Assembly (NCBI GenBank): GCA_024711125.1
Contig: JANJTM010000049.1
Location: 1-45,453 of the forward strand
Length of the DNA: 45,453 nucleotides
From: Rhodothermales bacterium
Lineage (GTDB): Bacteria > Bacteroidota > Rhodothermia > Rhodothermales > UBA10348
Direction: 5' to 3'
The translations under genes were made by a program, and so were the position numbers. The number at the start of each line of letters is the position of its first letter. Position 1 is the stretch's first letter. The notes under the pieces are model-generated. The model was not told the origin of the DNA. It searched no databases and saw nothing but the letters and a program-made list of their open reading frames with translations. Below are positions 8,143-19,606 of this stretch, piece by piece.

Positions 8143-8164
8143 GCGAGCGTCTCCCGAATTGGCG

Positions 8165-8172
8165 CGAATATA
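8165..8172 (-). promoter_or_regulatory. Candidate -7 element TATATTCG for the response regulator operon
   Basis: TATATTCG lies 23 bases before the regulator ATG on the minus strand. It fits the TAnnTTCG pattern that recurs upstream of several minus-strand genes in this window and is one base from the Bacteroidota TAnnTTTG element. No clear -33 TTTG is present at the right distance. Confidence 0.35.
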
Positions 8173-8295
8173 CGCGGAAGGTCCCCGGCGCCCGGAACGA
8201 CCCGACGATTGCCGACCAAAAGTGACCGTTTCGTGACATCCGCCTCCCGATCCTCGGGGTATATGGCGTACCATGTTCCGGTGCCCCTCCGTCGA

Positions 8296-9015
8296 ATGAC
8301 CCCACGCACGTTCATCCTGATCCTCGCCCTGCTCACGGCAGGGGTTGCCAGGGCCCAGTCCGGTTCCGAATGGACCGCGCGGTGGATGGCCGATCAGCGG
8401 TCGGCCAATCGCGGCGTCGTCCGCGTATCGATGCTCGAGAAGGCGTCCCTTCGGGTCGAATACGCCTCGGGCAGCCGGAACATGCAATACGAGGAAGAGA
8501 TCACCTTCGGCCCCGCCGGCGACCGCTTCGAGTCCCGCATGGTGTTCATGGAAGTCGACGGGCGCCGAATGCCCCAGGAGACGCCGGAGCAGCGTGCGCG
8601 CCGTGAGGAGGGCCGATCGCACGGCGATCCGCAGCGGGAGGCGCGTCGGTTCAATCGACCCTTGTCGGTCATCGAGGGCATGCAGGTCGCGGATGACACC
8701 GAAGCCGCCGAGCTGGACGGTCGGTCCACCGTGCGCGTCGCCATGACATCCCGCGAGACCGAATCCCCGATACCGCGCCTGACGGCCTGGTTCGACACGG
8801 AAACCGGAGCGCTCGTCCAGGTGCGCGCGTTCGTGGGCGGCCAGGGCCCGAGCGCCCTCACCGCGTTCGTCCGCTATGCCCGGATCTCCGGGATCGACCT
8901 CCCGGTAAGGCGCTATACGGAAGGCTCCTTCTCGTTCCGGAGGCGGGAACGCGAGTTCTCCTCGCTGGTGAACGCGCGCGTCGAAATCACGGCACACCGG
9001 GTGGAGCGCGAATGA
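8296..9015 (+). CDS. Exported protein of unknown function
   Basis: The 239-residue product begins with a clear Sec signal peptide, MTPRTFILILALLTAGVARA, with likely cleavage after ARA at residue 20. I do not recognise a family. The mature part looks beta-rich, with alternating polar and hydrophobic stretches such as ASLRVEYASGSRNMQYEEEI and GRSTVRVAMTSRE. A very charged, low-complexity segment of E and R residues lies at about 95-120. This could be a lipid- or ligand-binding beta-barrel in the envelope, but that is a guess. An in-frame ATG at 8263 would add 11 residues; 8296 gives a better signal peptide. The stop overlaps the next start (ATGA), coupling it to the Nudix gene. Confidence 0.85.
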   Translation: MTPRTFILILALLTAGVARAQSGSEWTARWMADQRSANRGVVRVSMLEKASLRVEYASGSRNMQYEEEITFGPAGDRFESRMVFMEVDGRRMPQETPEQRARREEGRSHGDPQREARRFNRPLSVIEGMQVADDTEAAELDGRSTVRVAMTSRETESPIPRLTAWFDTETGALVQVRAFVGGQGPSALTAFVRYARISGIDLPVRRYTEGSFSFRRREREFSSLVNARVEITAHRVERE

Positions 9016-9650
9016 GCCCCGCCGCCGGCGGTTTCGACGAGCTACTGCGCGAACGCCTGGCCGCGGCCCTGCCGGGAACCACGGTCCAGGTGGACATGGC
9101 ACCCGTGTACCGCCGGGACCCGTCCATGGCGCGAATCGAGGGCAAGACGTGCCGGGAAGCCGCCGTCCTGGCCGTCCTGCACCCCTCGGCGGACGGCGTC
9201 CGGATCCTGCTCATCGAGCGGCCCTCCCACCTCCATCACCACGCCGGGCAGGTCGCGTTCCCCGGAGGCCGCCGGGAGGCCGGTGAGTCTCTCCTGGAAA
9301 CCGCCCTCCGCGAGACCGAAGAGGAGCTGGGGCTCGACCGGTCGACGATACGGGTGCTCGGAGGGTTGACCCCCCTTTTCATCCCGCCTTCGGGCTACTG
9401 CGTATACCCGTTCGTCGCCTGGGCCGACGTGCTTCCGGACCTGCGGCCGGAACCCGGCGAGGTCGCCGACTGGTTCACGGCGCGCCTTGCCGAGCTTGCC
9501 GATCCGGCCTGCCGACAGGAGGTGGAGCGTTCGGTGCGTGGACAGACGTTTACCGTTCCGGCGTTCCACGTCGAAGGACGCCATGTCTGGGGTGCCACGG
9601 CCATGATGCTCTCGGAACTCGTAGCCGTCGCCGCGGGAATCGCCCCCTGA
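9012..9650 (+). CDS. Nudix hydrolase, CoA pyrophosphatase (NudL) type
   Basis: The 212-residue cytosolic enzyme carries the Nudix box GGRREAGESLLETALRETEE followed by ELGL, which binds the divalent metals that cleave nucleoside diphosphate linkages. Just before it is the CoA-pyrophosphatase motif region LLIERPSHLHHHAGQVAFPG, which points to the NudL group that hydrolyses CoA and related compounds. Substrate range within the group varies, so CoA is inferred rather than shown. The start is fixed by the ATGA overlap with the exported-protein gene. It converges on the phosphohexose mutase gene with a 9-base gap. Confidence 0.93.
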   Translation: MSPAAGGFDELLRERLAAALPGTTVQVDMAPVYRRDPSMARIEGKTCREAAVLAVLHPSADGVRILLIERPSHLHHHAGQVAFPGGRREAGESLLETALRETEEELGLDRSTIRVLGGLTPLFIPPSGYCVYPFVAWADVLPDLRPEPGEVADWFTARLAELADPACRQEVERSVRGQTFTVPAFHVEGRHVWGATAMMLSELVAVAAGIAP

Positions 9651-9659
9651 GCCGGGCGA

Positions 9660-11063
9660 TCAGAGCCCGAGCTGGCGCGTCGCGTCCTCGACGAGGGCCC
9701 GCGCAGCCTCGTCGGTCGGTGCCTCGGCGTAAATGCGCAGTACGGGCTCGGTGCCGGACGGCCGCACGAGTACCCAGCCCGACGCGGTCCGGTGCTTGAA
9801 GCCGTCGAGCGTTTCGACGCGATCGACGGATTCGCCGGCCACCGTGCGAAGGCCTCCGCGGTTCCTGAGGACGTCGAGGGCCACTGCCATGCGATCGTCC
9901 GTGGTGTGCACGTCATCACGCCAGTAGGCATGCCGACCGAACCGTTCGAAGAGCTCGTCCACGAGCGAGGACAGCGTTCGACCCCTTCGGGCCAGCATCT
10001 CGAGGACCAGGAGCCCGATGTACACCCCGTCCCGCTCCGGGAGGTGCCCCTTGACCGCGATTCCGCCCGACTCTTCCCCTCCCACGAGGATGTCCCGATC
10101 GAGGAAAAGTTCGCACACGTACTTGAACCCGATCGGGGTCACGTGGAGCCCGAGGCCGAACTCCGCCGCCATGCGGTCGAGCATGTCGGTGGTCGAGAAG
10201 GTCTTGACGACCTCGCCGCTGAGCCCGCGCTCTTCGACCAGGTACTGCAGGAGCAGCGCCAGGAGCCGATGCGAATCGACGAACCGGCCGCGCTCGTCCA
10301 CCATGCCGATCCGGTCGGCGTCCCCGTCGTTGGCGATGCCCGCGTCGCACGCTTCGCGCGTGACGATGCCCGGCAGTTCGGCCAGGTTGCGTTCGATCGG
10401 TTCGGGCGGAACGCCCCCGAACCCCGGATTCAGGGTGCCGCGCACCGGGATCACCCGGTCGTGCCCGAGCAGTTCCGCGATGAGACCCTGCCCCGCCCCG
10501 TACATCGCGTCATGCACCACCCTCAGGCCGGCCGCGCGGATGGAGCCCACGTCGATCGTACGACGCATCATGGCCAGGTAATCGGCCTTGATGTCGTGCA
10601 CGCGGACGAGCGGGGAGTCCTCCGGGGCGAGCGCCGCGGGCAACACGTCGGCGCCGGGAATCAGCGCCTCGACCTCGGCGACCTGCGCGGGGAGCGCGGG
10701 CCCTCCGAACGGGGCCTTGAGCTTGAATCCGTTCCACGCGGGCGGGTTGTGGCTCGCCGTCAGCACGACGCCCGCCGTGCAATCGTAGGCCCGTGTCGCC
10801 CAGGAAATGGCCGGAGTCGCCGTGAACTCGTGCGCGAGGATGACTTCGACGCCCTGGCCCGCCAGCACGCGGGCCGCATGCCGCGCGAAGGCCGCGCCCT
10901 CGAACCGGGTGTCGTAACCCACCACGGCACGTGGGGCAGGCGATCGGGCGTGAAGCCATCGGGCGGTTGCCAGCGCGACGCGCGCCACGTTGTCGAACGT
11001 ATAGCCTTCACCGATGACGGCGCGCCAGCCGTCGGTTCCGAACCGGATGGGAGAAGAATGCAC
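9660..11063 (-). CDS. Phosphoglucomutase/phosphomannomutase family enzyme
   Basis: This 467-residue alpha-D-phosphohexomutase interconverts hexose 1- and 6-phosphates for cell-envelope and storage sugar supply. All four family loops are present. The phosphoserine loop is TASHNPP (S104), the metal loop is NDGDADR (D246, D248, D250), the sugar loop is GGEESGG (about 328-334), and the phosphate-binding loop is RPSGTEP (434-440). RFGTDGWR at the N-terminus is typical. The start is a GTG at 11063; no ATG is available in a sensible place. Glucose versus mannose preference is not decidable by eye. It follows recN in the same direction after 78 bases and has its own candidate promoter element. Confidence 0.95.
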   Translation of the reverse strand: MHSSPIRFGTDGWRAVIGEGYTFDNVARVALATARWLHARSPAPRAVVGYDTRFEGAAFARHAARVLAGQGVEVILAHEFTATPAISWATRAYDCTAGVVLTASHNPPAWNGFKLKAPFGGPALPAQVAEVEALIPGADVLPAALAPEDSPLVRVHDIKADYLAMMRRTIDVGSIRAAGLRVVHDAMYGAGQGLIAELLGHDRVIPVRGTLNPGFGGVPPEPIERNLAELPGIVTREACDAGIANDGDADRIGMVDERGRFVDSHRLLALLLQYLVEERGLSGEVVKTFSTTDMLDRMAAEFGLGLHVTPIGFKYVCELFLDRDILVGGEESGGIAVKGHLPERDGVYIGLLVLEMLARRGRTLSSLVDELFERFGRHAYWRDDVHTTDDRMAVALDVLRNRGGLRTVAGESVDRVETLDGFKHRTASGWVLVRPSGTEPVLRIYAEAPTDEAARALVEDATRQLGL

Positions 11064-11086
11064 CGAACCTCGGGAGTCGTTTGCGC

Positions 11087-11094
11087 CGAATCTA
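11087..11094 (-). promoter_or_regulatory. Candidate -7 element TAGATTCG for the phosphohexomutase gene
   Basis: TAGATTCG lies 24 bases before the GTG start on the minus strand, in the 78-base gap after recN. It matches the recurring TAnnTTCG pattern. No convincing -33 element is visible. Confidence 0.33.
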
Positions 11095-11141
11095 CGACAC
11101 GGGGCACCGCGGGAACGATCCCGGGGAGGCCGGATCCCGGA

Positions 11142-12842
11142 TCAGCGCCCGGACTCGATCAGCTCCCTTGCCGACGCGCGCGCAGACTCGCTCACGACGG
11201 CTCCGCTCATGAGCGAGGCCACCTCGTCGACTCTTTCGGCCTCGCCGAGCCGGCGTACCGCGCTGCGCGTTCGGCCGTCGGAAACGACCTTCTCGACGCG
11301 GAAATGGGCGTCGGCCAGGGCGGCCACCTGCGGAAGGTGCGTGATGGCGACGATCTGGTGGAAGGCCGAAAGGTCCTTCATGCGTTCGCCGACGCGCTGG
11401 GCGACGGCCCCGGAGACGCCCACGTCGATCTCGTCGAACACGAGGATCGGAAGCCGGTCGCTCTTGGCCAGGATCGACTTGAGGGCCAGCATCACGCGGC
11501 TCACCTCGCCACCCGACGCGATGCGGGACAGCGGGCGGGGCTCCTCGCCCGGGTTCGTGGACAGGTGGAACGCCACCTTGTCCATCCCGGCCGGAAATGC
11601 CTGGACGCGACGCCCGTCGGGCGCGGTGACCCATCCATCGGCGTGCTCCTCCACGTCGAAGCGGACCACGAACCGGCACGAAGCCATGCCGAGGCCTGCG
11701 AGTTCGGCTTCGATGGCCGAAGCGATCCGGACGGCCGTCTCGTGGCGCTTTGCGCTGAGCAGCGCCGCGGCGCGGGACAGCTCGGCCCGTTCCGACTCGA
11801 GCCGGGCGTCGAGACGCCGCAGCGCGCCCTCGAAATCGGACGCGAGCGCGTGCTGGGCGCCGATCTCGGCGCGGTACGCGATGACTGCCTCCAGCGTACC
11901 GCCGTAGCGCCGCTTCAGGCGGTCGATCGCCCCCAGCCGATCGCGCACCGCCTCGAGCCGCTCGGGATTGAACTCGATGCGCGCGTTGTAGTCCTGCAGG
12001 TGTTTCGCGATTTCTCCGACCGCGATCTGGCCCTGGCGGATCTCGGCAGCCGCCTCGGCGAACGAGGGATCGATGCGCACCAGTTCGGCCAACTCGTTGC
12101 GCGCGATCGTCAACCGGTCATATACCGCGCCGTCCGACTCGTAGAGCAGGTCGAACAGGGCCGCCGTCGCCTGGTGCAGCCGCTCGGCGTTCTCCAGGAT
12201 GCGGCGCTCGGCCTCGAGCCGCTCCTCCTCGTCGGCCTCGGGACGCACGGCGTCGATCTCGTCGACCTGGAATCCCCACAGCTCCTTCTGCCGCGCCAGC
12301 TCGCGCTCGCGGGCCGAGAGATCCCGCCGCTCCTCCACGAGGGCCCGCACCCGGGCGAAAACCTCCCGGTACGAGGCCACCAGCGCTCCCAGGCCGCCGA
12401 CGGCATCGAGCATCCCTCCGTGCGTCGCTTCGCGCAGCAGCGACTGGTGTTCGTGCTGCCCGTGCAGGTCGACCAGGTGTTCTGCCACGGCCCGGAGCAC
12501 CTGGACGGTGGCGGGCGTGTCGTTGATGAACACGCGGCCCTGGGATTCGGAAACTTCGCGCCGGAGGATGAGCGTCGGCTGGCGCTCGATGCCGCTCCCG
12601 TCCAGCAGCGGCCCTATCGCTCCCTCGTCGTACGCCTCGAATTCCCCCTCCACGATCGCCTTGCGCGCGCCGGACCGGACCGACTCGGTCGAGGCCCGCT
12701 CGCCCAGGATCAGCTTCAGCGCGCCCACGAGAATCGACTTGCCGGCCCCGGTTTCGCCGGTCAGGATGTTGAGCCCGGGCTCGAGACGCAGCTCGAGGTG
12801 CTCGATCAGGGCGTAGTCGCGGATGGTGAGGGAGCGAAGCAC
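11142..12842 (-). CDS. recN: DNA repair protein RecN
   Basis: This 566-residue SMC-like ATPase takes part in recombinational repair of double-strand breaks. The Walker A motif is GETGAGKS (about residues 29-36). Two long coiled-coil segments fill about 155-370 (for example ARERELARQKELWGFQVDEI). The ABC signature is RIASGGEVSRVMLALKSIL and the Walker B region is LPILVFDEIDVGVSG. The C-terminal ITHLPQVAALADAHFRVEK is highly typical. Length agrees with the family (about 550-570). It is the first gene upstream of the phosphohexomutase on the minus strand, and a TAnnTTCG element lies 72 bases before its ATG. Confidence 0.97.
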   Translation of the reverse strand: MLRSLTIRDYALIEHLELRLEPGLNILTGETGAGKSILVGALKLILGERASTESVRSGARKAIVEGEFEAYDEGAIGPLLDGSGIERQPTLILRREVSESQGRVFINDTPATVQVLRAVAEHLVDLHGQHEHQSLLREATHGGMLDAVGGLGALVASYREVFARVRALVEERRDLSARERELARQKELWGFQVDEIDAVRPEADEEERLEAERRILENAERLHQATAALFDLLYESDGAVYDRLTIARNELAELVRIDPSFAEAAAEIRQGQIAVGEIAKHLQDYNARIEFNPERLEAVRDRLGAIDRLKRRYGGTLEAVIAYRAEIGAQHALASDFEGALRRLDARLESERAELSRAAALLSAKRHETAVRIASAIEAELAGLGMASCRFVVRFDVEEHADGWVTAPDGRRVQAFPAGMDKVAFHLSTNPGEEPRPLSRIASGGEVSRVMLALKSILAKSDRLPILVFDEIDVGVSGAVAQRVGERMKDLSAFHQIVAITHLPQVAALADAHFRVEKVVSDGRTRSAVRRLGEAERVDEVASLMSGAVVSESARASARELIESGR

Positions 12843-12913
12843 GGTTCGTCGGGGCTGGTTCCGGGGCCCGGAGCGGGTGCCGGGGCGTCCTGTATGGAGC
12901 CTTTCCGCCCGCC

Positions 12914-12921
12914 GAATGTAA
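12914..12921 (-). promoter_or_regulatory. Candidate -7 element TACATTCG for recN
   Basis: TACATTCG lies 72 bases upstream of the recN ATG on the minus strand. It is the third perfect TAnnTTCG found upstream of a minus-strand gene here. No SOS-type operator was noticed in the gap. Confidence 0.33.
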
Positions 12922-12993
12922 CGCGCGGCGCACCGCGACGAGCCCGGCCCGCTTTCCGGAACCCCGGCGACGTCACGGCGACGGCCGGGACAC

Positions 12994-13920
12994 TCACTCG
13001 CGAATCGCGCAGGCCGCCGGATCCGACTTCAGGAAATACGGTCGGAAGGCCGCCGACGCCGGGTCCATGCACCCCTCGAGCGGTAGCAGGTCGACGCGGC
13101 GGAACTGCACCGGGTGGCTCTCGCTCTGGAGCGAGATGGTGCCCGAGTCCAGGAGGAGTCCCTCGACGAGCAGCGCCGGATCGGCGCCGTCGACGTTTCC
13201 GCCCCCGATCTGCGGGTTCTCGTACCGCAGGACTTCCTCCCCTTCCACCGAGTGCACGATGAGCGAATCCCCGAGCACGGTGACCCCGACACGCACCCAG
13301 CGGTCCCCGGCGAAGGTTTCGGAGGCCGACTCGATGCAATGGCGGGTATCGAGCTGCCCCTGGTAGACGACGTTCGTGCCCGGCGTGCAGAGATTTGCGG
13401 TCGTGCGGGGCTCCGCGCCGTCGCCGCCGAGGAGCTGCACCTCGATCGAGATCGGAAAGTCCTGGCCCAGCCCCATCGACGCGGCCGATTGCCCGTGCAC
13501 CATGATGCCGCTGTTCCGCCACGCCCAACCCGGGCCGTCGGCGATCTGATCGCCCGTGAACCGGTACTCGACCTCGAGGTGATACCAGCCGTACGGAATC
13601 TCATGGAAGAGGTGGCCGAACTGCTCGCGGAAGACCCCTCCGTATTGCCCATACGAAACCGTGATCGCTCCGTTCTGCACCGAGAACGTGCCCTGGGGGT
13701 CGTCGCCGGCCTCGAAACCGCGGACCTTGGGAGTCCACCCGGCCAGGTCCGTGCGGTTGAACAGCCGGATCCAGTCGGTCCCATCGACGGTCGAGAGGTC
13801 GGCCACGGGGCTCCACGCCGCGTCGGTGGGTGCGTCTTCGGTGCCTACGGGTCCGTCCGGCGACGCGCAGCCGGCGGCAGACAGGACGAACAGCGTCAGG
13901 AACAGGCCGACGGACTTCAT
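12994..13920 (-). CDS. DUF1080 (3-keto-disaccharide hydrolase domain) lipoprotein
   Basis: The 308-residue product starts at the ATG at 13920 with a lipoprotein signal, MKSVGLFLTLFVLSAAGC, acceptor cysteine at residue 18. An upstream TTG would add only five residues. The body is a concanavalin-like beta-sandwich of the DUF1080 family: WIRLFNRTDLAGWTPK at the start, YHLEVEYRFTGDQ, NSGIMVHGQS, PISIEVQLLGGDG and a closing VQFRRVDLLPLEGC. The family is linked to hydrolysis of 3-keto sugars, often as secreted or lipid-anchored proteins. A tail with two cysteines (EGC and AAC) after the domain could form a disulphide. It begins 11 bases after the secA stop, so co-transcription with secA is likely but the roles appear unrelated. 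Confidence 0.9.
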   Translation of the reverse strand: MKSVGLFLTLFVLSAAGCASPDGPVGTEDAPTDAAWSPVADLSTVDGTDWIRLFNRTDLAGWTPKVRGFEAGDDPQGTFSVQNGAITVSYGQYGGVFREQFGHLFHEIPYGWYHLEVEYRFTGDQIADGPGWAWRNSGIMVHGQSAASMGLGQDFPISIEVQLLGGDGAEPRTTANLCTPGTNVVYQGQLDTRHCIESASETFAGDRWVRVGVTVLGDSLIVHSVEGEEVLRYENPQIGGGNVDGADPALLVEGLLLDSGTISLQSESHPVQFRRVDLLPLEGCMDPASAAFRPYFLKSDPAACAIRE

Positions 13921-13931
13921 GGCTCGGCGGC

Positions 13932-17324
<3,393 letters not shown>

Positions 17325-17529
17325 CGGTAGGGTGCGTGGGGACCGTGTCTCGGGTCCGGAATCGGCCTGCCCGAAAGGGTTCCGCCCGGCCGGAACGGTC
17401 GTCGGGCCGGGCGCGGCCAAAGCCGCGTTCTCACGCCGAAGGGACGGGCTGCGTTCCCACCGGACGGGCGCGAGAACCACGGACACGCGCTGATGTAGAA
17501 CCCGACCCGATCCCCGAGACCCGCACCCG

Positions 17530-18492
17530 TTGCGTCCCCTCCTCGTCATCCTCCTCGCGCTCGCGGCCGTCGCCCCCCCCGCGCGATCGCAGGCTACGGG
17601 GGCCGGCGCGTTTTCGTTGGCCGCGACCGACGCTACACCGCGGGGCGCGGCGCTGGCGGGAGCCGTCTCGGCGGGAGGTCGACCGGACGCGGGGGCCTGG
17701 CTCTACAACCCCGCCCTGCTGTCGCCCGATCTTTCGGGTCGTTTCACCGCGCAGGTCTCCAACCTGCCCTCCTCCGTAGCGGGCGGAGGGTTCGGGTACG
17801 CCCGCTCGTTCGCCGGGCTCGGCGAGGCCGCCGTCGTCGTCCGGTTCCTGGGTTGGGGCGAGATGGACCGGACGTCGACGGACGGTGCGCCCGCGGGAAC
17901 GTTCACGGCGCGCGAACTGGCGCTGACGGTCACGGCCGCCCGCCGGCTCCGACCGAATCTGCGCGCGGGAGCAAGCCTGCACGCCCTGCGCAGCACGATC
18001 GACGCTTACGGGGCCTCGGCGGCATCCCTCGATGCGGGACTCGCCTGGAGCGCGGTCGAGCGCGGACTGTCGGCGGGCGTGTCCGTCCACCACGCCGGCC
18101 TCGTGCTGTCATCGCTCGGCGCGACGAGAGACGAACTGCCGTTCGACGTGCGCCTGGGCGTGGCCAAGCGACTCAGGCACATGCCGCTCCTGCTGTCGGC
18201 CACCGCGTACGGATTCTTCTCGGACGCTCCGTTGCCGGACGGCGGGCCGGCCGGCGACGCGTTCTCCCACCTCCTCCTCGGGGCGGAATTCCAGTTCTCC
18301 GACGCCTTCCAGGTACGCCTCGGTTACGACCATCGCCGCCACGAAGCCCTGAAGATCAAGAGCCGGCTCGATTTTGCGGGGGTCGGCGTCGGGATCGGAA
18401 TGCGTGTGCGCGGCATCCGCGTGGACTGGTCCCGATCGTCGTGGTCATCGCTCGGTTCGGTACACCGCTTCGCCCTGTCCGTGGGCCCCTGA
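17530..18492 (+). CDS. porQ: Type IX secretion system protein PorQ
   Basis: The 320-residue protein is an outer-membrane beta-barrel related to PorQ/PorV of the type IX secretion system. After a signal peptide (MRPLLVILLALAAVAPPARS) comes ATGAGAFSLAATDATPRGAA, then LYNPALLSPDLSGRFTAQVS. FTARELALTVTAARRLRPNL and LPFDVRLGVAKRLRHMPLLL also fit PorQ closely. PorQ is thought to cooperate with the PorU/PorZ surface-attachment machinery. The start is a TTG at 17530; no ATG is available until well inside the protein. The gene converges on the recombinase gene with a 16-base gap. Another protein in this window ends in a sorting-domain-like region (41183-41659). Confidence 0.88.
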   Translation: MRPLLVILLALAAVAPPARSQATGAGAFSLAATDATPRGAALAGAVSAGGRPDAGAWLYNPALLSPDLSGRFTAQVSNLPSSVAGGGFGYARSFAGLGEAAVVVRFLGWGEMDRTSTDGAPAGTFTARELALTVTAARRLRPNLRAGASLHALRSTIDAYGASAASLDAGLAWSAVERGLSAGVSVHHAGLVLSSLGATRDELPFDVRLGVAKRLRHMPLLLSATAYGFFSDAPLPDGGPAGDAFSHLLLGAEFQFSDAFQVRLGYDHRRHEALKIKSRLDFAGVGVGIGMRVRGIRVDWSRSSWSSLGSVHRFALSVGP

Positions 18493-18508
18493 GGCCGCCT
18501 CGTCGGTC

Positions 18509-19459
18509 TCAGGCGGCCGGAGTATCCACCGCGGCCGTGTACTGCGACTGGTGCTTCAGGTAGATCATGGTGGTGTCGAGCGTGCCGTGGCGCATGCGCC
18601 GCCGCACCTCGTCCAGCGGCATTCCGTCTCCCAACCAGATGAGGGCGGCGGTGTGGGTCAGGCTGTGCGGAGAGATGCCCGCGCGCTTGACCCGCGCCCG
18701 CCGCAGCAGGTCGCCGACTCGGCTGCGAACCGACCGCGTATTCAGGCGGTCGCCTTCCGAGCGGTGTCCGTGCGACACGAAGAGCGGGTCCTCCGGTCGT
18801 ATCCGGCCTCTCGTATCGAGATAGAGGCGGATTGCGTCCATGACCGGCGGATCGACCGGAACCTGCTGGTCCTTCGCGGTGTGCCCTTTGCCCTGCACAC
18901 GCAGGTACCAGCCCATGAGCGTCTGCTCGAGATCGGCCAGGTCGGCCCTGACGATCTCGATTTCCGACAATCCCGCGAAGAGCATCAGGAATACCATGGC
19001 CCGGTCTCTGCGGTCGATCTGCGAATCGATGCCGAGGGATCCGGTCAGACGGCCGATCTCGTCCTGTGTCAGGGCGCTTCGCGAGTGGGTGCCCGGTCGC
19101 CTGTTGCCCTTGACGGTGGCCGCCGGGTTGGCCGACAGCGCCCCGAGGTCCACCAGGAACTGGCAGAACCGGCGCAGGGCCGTGAGGTACGTCGATACCG
19201 AAACGTCGTGAAGCCCTCGTTCCTTGGCGAGATAGGCCTTGTACGCCTCCACCTCCTCGTGAACGAACCGGAACGGACCCGAGCGCCGTGCCAACCAGCG
19301 TTCGAATTCGTTGAGCGAACGTCGGTATGTTCCCACCGTCTCGGGGCTGCGGCTCTTCTGCGTCTCGCGCAGGAAATCCTGGACGCGCAGGCGCACTTCG
19401 ACGGCTGAGAGGGCGAAGGGCTCGGGATCGGGCACCCTCGGGCGTACCGGAGACGGCAT
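18509..19459 (-). CDS. Tyrosine recombinase/phage-integrase family protein with substituted catalytic arginines
   Basis: The 316-residue protein has an N-terminal SAM-like core-binding domain (about 20-105, TVGTYRRSLNEFERWL) and a C-terminal catalytic domain (about 125-305). The lysine (K191 in VQGKGHTAK), first histidine (H265 in SPHSL), second histidine (H291 in MRHGT) and nucleophile tyrosine (Y300 in TTMIYLKH) are present. The first arginine, normally in GLRxSE, is serine (GLSEIE, S165). The second, normally in HxLRH, is threonine (HSLTH, T268). In XerD and Cre both arginines activate the scissile phosphate, so normal strand exchange seems unlikely. The ATG at 19459 is preferred because upstream sequence is AT-rich and repetitive; an ATG at 19561 would add 34 residues. 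No mobile-element partner genes are adjacent. Confidence 0.85.
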   Translation of the reverse strand: MPSPVRPRVPDPEPFALSAVEVRLRVQDFLRETQKSRSPETVGTYRRSLNEFERWLARRSGPFRFVHEEVEAYKAYLAKERGLHDVSVSTYLTALRRFCQFLVDLGALSANPAATVKGNRRPGTHSRSALTQDEIGRLTGSLGIDSQIDRRDRAMVFLMLFAGLSEIEIVRADLADLEQTLMGWYLRVQGKGHTAKDQQVPVDPPVMDAIRLYLDTRGRIRPEDPLFVSHGHRSEGDRLNTRSVRSRVGDLLRRARVKRAGISPHSLTHTAALIWLGDGMPLDEVRRRMRHGTLDTTMIYLKHQSQYTAAVDTPAA

Positions 19460-19518
19460 GGAAAGGTCGGTGCTGACGGCGTACGGTCGAAACCGGCTTT
19501 CCCGTCCGGTTCCTCCTG

Positions 19519-19554
19519 CAATAACGGAAGAAACCACACGATTGTCAATAACGG
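19519..19554. repeat. Direct repeat CAATAACGG x2 upstream of the recombinase gene
   Basis: CAATAACGG occurs at 19519-19527 and again at 19546-19554, 27 bases apart, in an AT-rich island 60-95 bases before the preferred recombinase start. It may be an operator or promoter region for that gene. If translation starts at 19561 instead, it would be coding. Confidence 0.4.
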
Positions 19555-19606
19555 CCATCACGTCGCGCCGAGGGGATCCCCAGGCCCGATCCCCGTCGAT
19601 CCGCCG

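Noticed and set aside
9792-13262. A 3.5-kb plus-strand open frame opposite the mutase, recN and DUF1080 genes
   Set aside because: It reads through three recognisable minus-strand genes and has no family resemblance; a codon-bias shadow.
17379-17396. GTTCCG-N6-CGGAAC inverted repeat in the secA/porQ gap
   Set aside because: Six-base GC-rich arms are expected often by chance at this composition, and no second copy was seen.
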